A stretch of DNA of 26,023 bases from IMG/VR virus record IMGVR_UViG_3300025889_012341, positions 1-26,023 of that record; one strand, given 5' to 3'. The DNA comes from a virus. Positions 23,757-26,023 of this stretch are shown here, piece after piece. A model generated the notes under the pieces. That model was given only the letters and a program-made list of their open reading frames with translations, was not told where the DNA came from and made no database searches. Positions within the stretch are counted from its first letter, which is position 1; each line of letters begins with the position of its first letter. A program made the translations under genes and the position numbers.

Positions 23757-23997
23757 TGATGTCAATTCCATATACAATATACAATACTTCTTGAAAGATT
23801 TCAAGAAAATCCCTGTTTTGCAATTTTGCCAAAATGAAACATACTTGAAGGATATATTCCACCCTGGGATTTTTCCCTTTTCTCCAGTGTGTAAGAAGTG
23901 ACTGTGAACACCCCAATTCCTTGGACATCCAGGCCATGGACATCCCTGATGTCCATAACTGACTTCTTAACCATTCCCCAAAAGTCTTGATTTGCAT
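23710..23997 (-). CDS. XRE/Cro-type HTH protein upstream of terminase
   Basis: 95 aa. The HTH is clear at about residues 18-45 (SMAWMSKELGCSQSLLTHWRKGKNPRVEYI), followed by a hydrophobic helix and a basic tail (NSNEKHKKPKR). In length and layout it matches the two HTH proteins of the early operon (3484-3819, 3816-4115), so the three are probably related. Its ATG shares a base with the preceding stop (TAATG) and its end overlaps terL. It could be a late regulator, or assist packaging by binding DNA. Confidence 0.65.
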   Translation of the reverse strand: MQIKTFGEWLRSQLWTSGMSMAWMSKELGCSQSLLTHWRKGKNPRVEYILQVCFILAKLQNRDFLEIFQEVLYIVYGIDINEYKNSNEKHKKPKR

Positions 23998-24422
23998 TAT
24001 TTTCTTTTCTCGATGTATTCAAAACATTTCTTTGTCTCAATGTCATATTTGCTACAATTTTCTATAATGAAGAAGGTATTGGCCACATTGGAAATGGTTT
24101 CACATTCAGTTTGGGAAGAAGCTGAACCTTCACGGGTTTGTAATCTACAGAACATTTCACGACACAACAGGGAACCATTCTTTTCCATATAGGTAGAAGA
24201 ACAGGAAACTTCCAACAAATCTGTATCTGTTAGGTTCTTTTGAATTTCAATTTTGCCTTGTTCTATGGTTGATTGGATTTTGGCCAAATCTTCAATGGTT
24301 TTGGATTGATTTTCCAAAATCATGGCTGTGGGGTCTTCCCTGGATGATAGGTACAAAAATAGACCTGTGGTCCCCAAGGAACCACCAAAGACACCCAATA
24401 ATATAAGTTGAAATACTGTCAT
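23997..24422 (-). CDS. Membrane-anchored protein with six-cysteine domain
   Basis: 141 aa from ATG 24422 (ATGA overlap with the previous gene; a start three codons earlier sits right against the GGGGGA site). One N-terminal span (about 4-25, FQLILLGVFGGSLGTTGLFLYL), a short amphipathic helix (about 35-65), then six cysteines at 74, 87, 92, 107, 123 and 133. The even number suggests three disulfides, hence a domain outside the cytoplasm. No lipobox is present. A spanin-like or superinfection-exclusion role is possible but not shown; spanins are normally encoded with the lysis genes, which are far away here. Confidence 0.55.
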   Translation of the reverse strand: MTVFQLILLGVFGGSLGTTGLFLYLSSREDPTAMILENQSKTIEDLAKIQSTIEQGKIEIQKNLTDTDLLEVSCSSTYMEKNGSLLCREMFCRLQTREGSASSQTECETISNVANTFFIIENCSKYDIETKKCFEYIEKRK

Positions 24423-24619
24423 TCTTCCCATTCCCCCAATTCCTTCAGGACATCAATGAAAAACTGTGTGTCCTTGTCTGAATAATATGTTTCCTTAATG
24501 TTTTCAGTGTCAGTCCCTTCAATGATAGACCTGAATTGGTTGACAATTTCAACATACCAGGAAAATGATGTCACCTTGATCAATCTGAACCAATCGGCCT
24601 TTTTTTGCACTTCTGTCAT
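24419..24619 (-). CDS. Small acidic protein of unknown function
   Basis: 66 aa. Aromatic-rich first half (DWFRLIKVTSFSWYVEIVNQF) and an acidic second half (DTENIKETYYSDKDTQF, LKELGEWEE); probably helical, no membrane span. ATGA overlaps on both sides (24616-24619, 24419-24422) tie it to the methyltransferase and the six-cysteine protein. Not recognised. Confidence 0.5.
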   Translation of the reverse strand: MTEVQKKADWFRLIKVTSFSWYVEIVNQFRSIIEGTDTENIKETYYSDKDTQFFIDVLKELGEWEE

Positions 24620-25275
24620 GCTATACCTGTGAATAATTGTTGTTGTTGTTGATGTGTTTCCAATCTTGCCTTGGCAGCTGCAAAATAGTCAGGGTCCAAT
24701 TCCCACCCATCCAAATCATATCCAAGATTGTGGCATGCTATCGCTATGGAACCACTTCCCAAATGGGTGTCCAAGATTCTGTCCCCTGGATGTGCATATT
24801 TTTCTAGACACCATTGGTATAGGGCAACAGGTTTTTGTGTGGGGTGGATTCTATGTTCTTTATTTTTCATGTTTTCTTGAAGAAAACCGTTCCATGTATA
24901 TTTGAATTTTCTTACTGCCGTTTTGAATGATGTCCAAGCAAGTTCACAATCAGCGAAATCACCACTGTTATTCTTATCCCATACTATCCAACATGATGAA
25001 TCCAATGCAATCCTTGATATGAAATGATTGGCCCCCCAAATTATTTGATGTTTTGAAACCCTAAATAATTCATCAAAATAATCTTTTGAAGGTGGTTCAG
25101 TATCCCATGATTTTGATTCATATTTCCTTTCAAATTTTTCATTCTTTCTGATTCTGAATTTTCTGCCATCTTCCCCAATCCCATAAGGTGGGTCCACAAT
25201 GGCCAAATCATAACATTTGTCAGGCATGGCCTTCATGGCTTCAAGGCTGTCCCCTAGGTGAAGATTGATTGTCAT
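24616..25275 (-). CDS. Phage DNA adenine/cytosine-N4 methyltransferase, beta class
   Basis: 219 aa. Catalytic motif DPPY at 28-31 comes before HPTQKP (144-149) and the SAM-binding DTHLGSGS (169-176) with ELD (192-194); this order is the beta class. The region between (about 40-130) would be the target recognition domain. DPPY marks transfer to an exocyclic amine (N6-adenine or N4-cytosine), using S-adenosylmethionine. No partner endonuclease is encoded nearby, so it is an orphan enzyme that may protect phage DNA from host restriction or mark DNA for packaging. The C-terminus has a short Gln run. Its ATG overlaps the terS stop. Confidence 0.85.
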   Translation of the reverse strand: MTINLHLGDSLEAMKAMPDKCYDLAIVDPPYGIGEDGRKFRIRKNEKFERKYESKSWDTEPPSKDYFDELFRVSKHQIIWGANHFISRIALDSSCWIVWDKNNSGDFADCELAWTSFKTAVRKFKYTWNGFLQENMKNKEHRIHPTQKPVALYQWCLEKYAHPGDRILDTHLGSGSIAIACHNLGYDLDGWELDPDYFAAAKARLETHQQQQQLFTGIA

Positions 25276-25958
25276 TCTTCACCCCGTGTCTTGAATTTCA
25301 GGATGTTGGAACCTGTGTCCCCTATATTGGATTCTAGTCTTTGTCTCAAGATTGGGGGAAGGGATACAATTGCATTGGTGATCTCTTGAAGTAATTGTTC
25401 ATCAGTCAACCCTTCCATTTCATCATTCAACCCTTCTTCTGCTTCAATCAATCGGATTTGTTGCACTACCTGAAGAAGTTGTCTTTGCAAAGCTGCATAG
25501 GCCTGCCAAGATTGGGATTGTTCTGCTTTCATCATACTGGATTTCAGGTCCTTGGCTTGTTCTTTCAGCAGGTCAAGGGGATTGGATGGAAGGTGGACTT
25601 CTTGTTGGGGTTCTTGCATTGATACCCCATCCCTGTGGAAATGGTGTCTTCTTTCCAATAGCCAAGCAGCAGCCTTCCAATCCTTGACACTGGCTTGTTT
25701 TATCGTTCCCAGGTTTGAGATAGCCCCTTCAGCTTCTGCCCTTTTTATATCGGTTCGAAAGGTTACATATTCTTTGTTCTTGGGGTCCTGACCTTTCTTC
25801 AGCCAATCCCATAAGGTCTTTCTTGAAATTCCTGCATAGTCAGCAGCCAAATCATAGGTGCACCCTGCACCAATGGCCTGAATGATTCTGTCCCTGACAG
25901 GTTTGGAAAATTTGGAAGGTCTTCCTGTGGGCTTTTTTGTTGTTGTGGTTTTTTTCAT
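25272..25958 (-). CDS. terS: Terminase small subunit
   Basis: 228 aa. A basic N-terminus (KKTTTTKKPTGRPSKFSK) leads into a homeodomain-like HTH, CTYDLAADYAGISRKTLWDWLKKG (about 33-56), and an oligomerisation region with helices (FRTDIKRAEAEGAISNLG, DWKAAAWLLERRH at about 93-105). The DWKAAAWLLERR element is characteristic of phage small terminases. A long helical, Gln-rich C-terminal part follows. Rings of this protein bind the packaging site and direct the large subunit. It is the first late gene in the window; the 65 bp upstream (25959-26023) show no clear promoter, so transcription may enter from outside. Confidence 0.85.
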   Translation of the reverse strand: MKKTTTTKKPTGRPSKFSKPVRDRIIQAIGAGCTYDLAADYAGISRKTLWDWLKKGQDPKNKEYVTFRTDIKRAEAEGAISNLGTIKQASVKDWKAAAWLLERRHHFHRDGVSMQEPQQEVHLPSNPLDLLKEQAKDLKSSMMKAEQSQSWQAYAALQRQLLQVVQQIRLIEAEEGLNDEMEGLTDEQLLQEITNAIVSLPPILRQRLESNIGDTGSNILKFKTRGEE

Positions 25959-26023
25959 AATGTTTGTACCTCTTTTTTCTGAAAAAAATAATGAATCGCA
26001 AAAGAATTTCGTGATGGGAACAG

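Overview
This window is most of a tailed double-stranded DNA phage (or prophage) genome. It holds a full set of virion, packaging, lysis and replication genes and no bacterial housekeeping genes. A tape-measure protein, a tail tube protein and a G/GT tail chaperone with a programmed frameshift point to a siphovirus. Strong Shine-Dalgarno sequences (AAGGAG, AGGGGG), ATGA/TAATG gene overlaps and rho-independent terminators with U tracts indicate a bacterial host that uses SD-led initiation. I cannot name the host. The DNA is moderately AT-rich and strikingly poor in CpG. I see no integrase, tRNA gene, transposon, CRISPR array or DNA polymerase here. The left edge cuts a gene and the right edge lies just upstream of the small terminase.

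All genes but one lie on the minus strand, so the layout is best read from high to low coordinates. The late operon starts at 25958. Packaging and head genes come first: small terminase, an N6-adenine-type methyltransferase, a small unknown, a membrane-anchored six-cysteine protein, an HTH protein, large terminase, portal, scaffold, two small beta-rich proteins, a repeat-rich fibre-like protein and the major capsid protein (17134-18078). Connector and tail genes follow: an unknown structural protein, a head-tail adaptor, a tail-terminator candidate, the tail tube protein, the G and GT chaperones (slippery AAATTTT at 14247-14253), a small unknown, the tape measure, a 1057-aa protein with sialidase-type Asp boxes, and a tail hub/tip protein. 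The block ends with an amidase endolysin and a holin candidate (to 5741). Terminators on either side of the capsid gene, and one after the tail tube gene, would let the most abundant proteins be expressed separately.

The early block (5119 down to 916) starts from an AT-rich intergenic region. It encodes two tandem paralogous unknowns, a 36-aa membrane peptide, a small unknown, two XRE-type HTH proteins, a RusA resolvase, an AEP-type primase with zinc finger and a VirE-type SF3-like helicase, and ends in a strong terminator (835-880). The only plus-strand gene (5281-5775) diverges from this block and runs tail-to-tail into the holin gene.

The 451-bp gap 465-915 is the most unusual non-coding element. 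Four TGCCACATA iterons stand on one side of an extremely AT-rich stretch and five or six inverted copies on the other, next to the primase/helicase genes. This looks like a replication origin built like those of phage satellites. An exonuclease gene of the DnaQ type (1-464, partial) lies on its far side.
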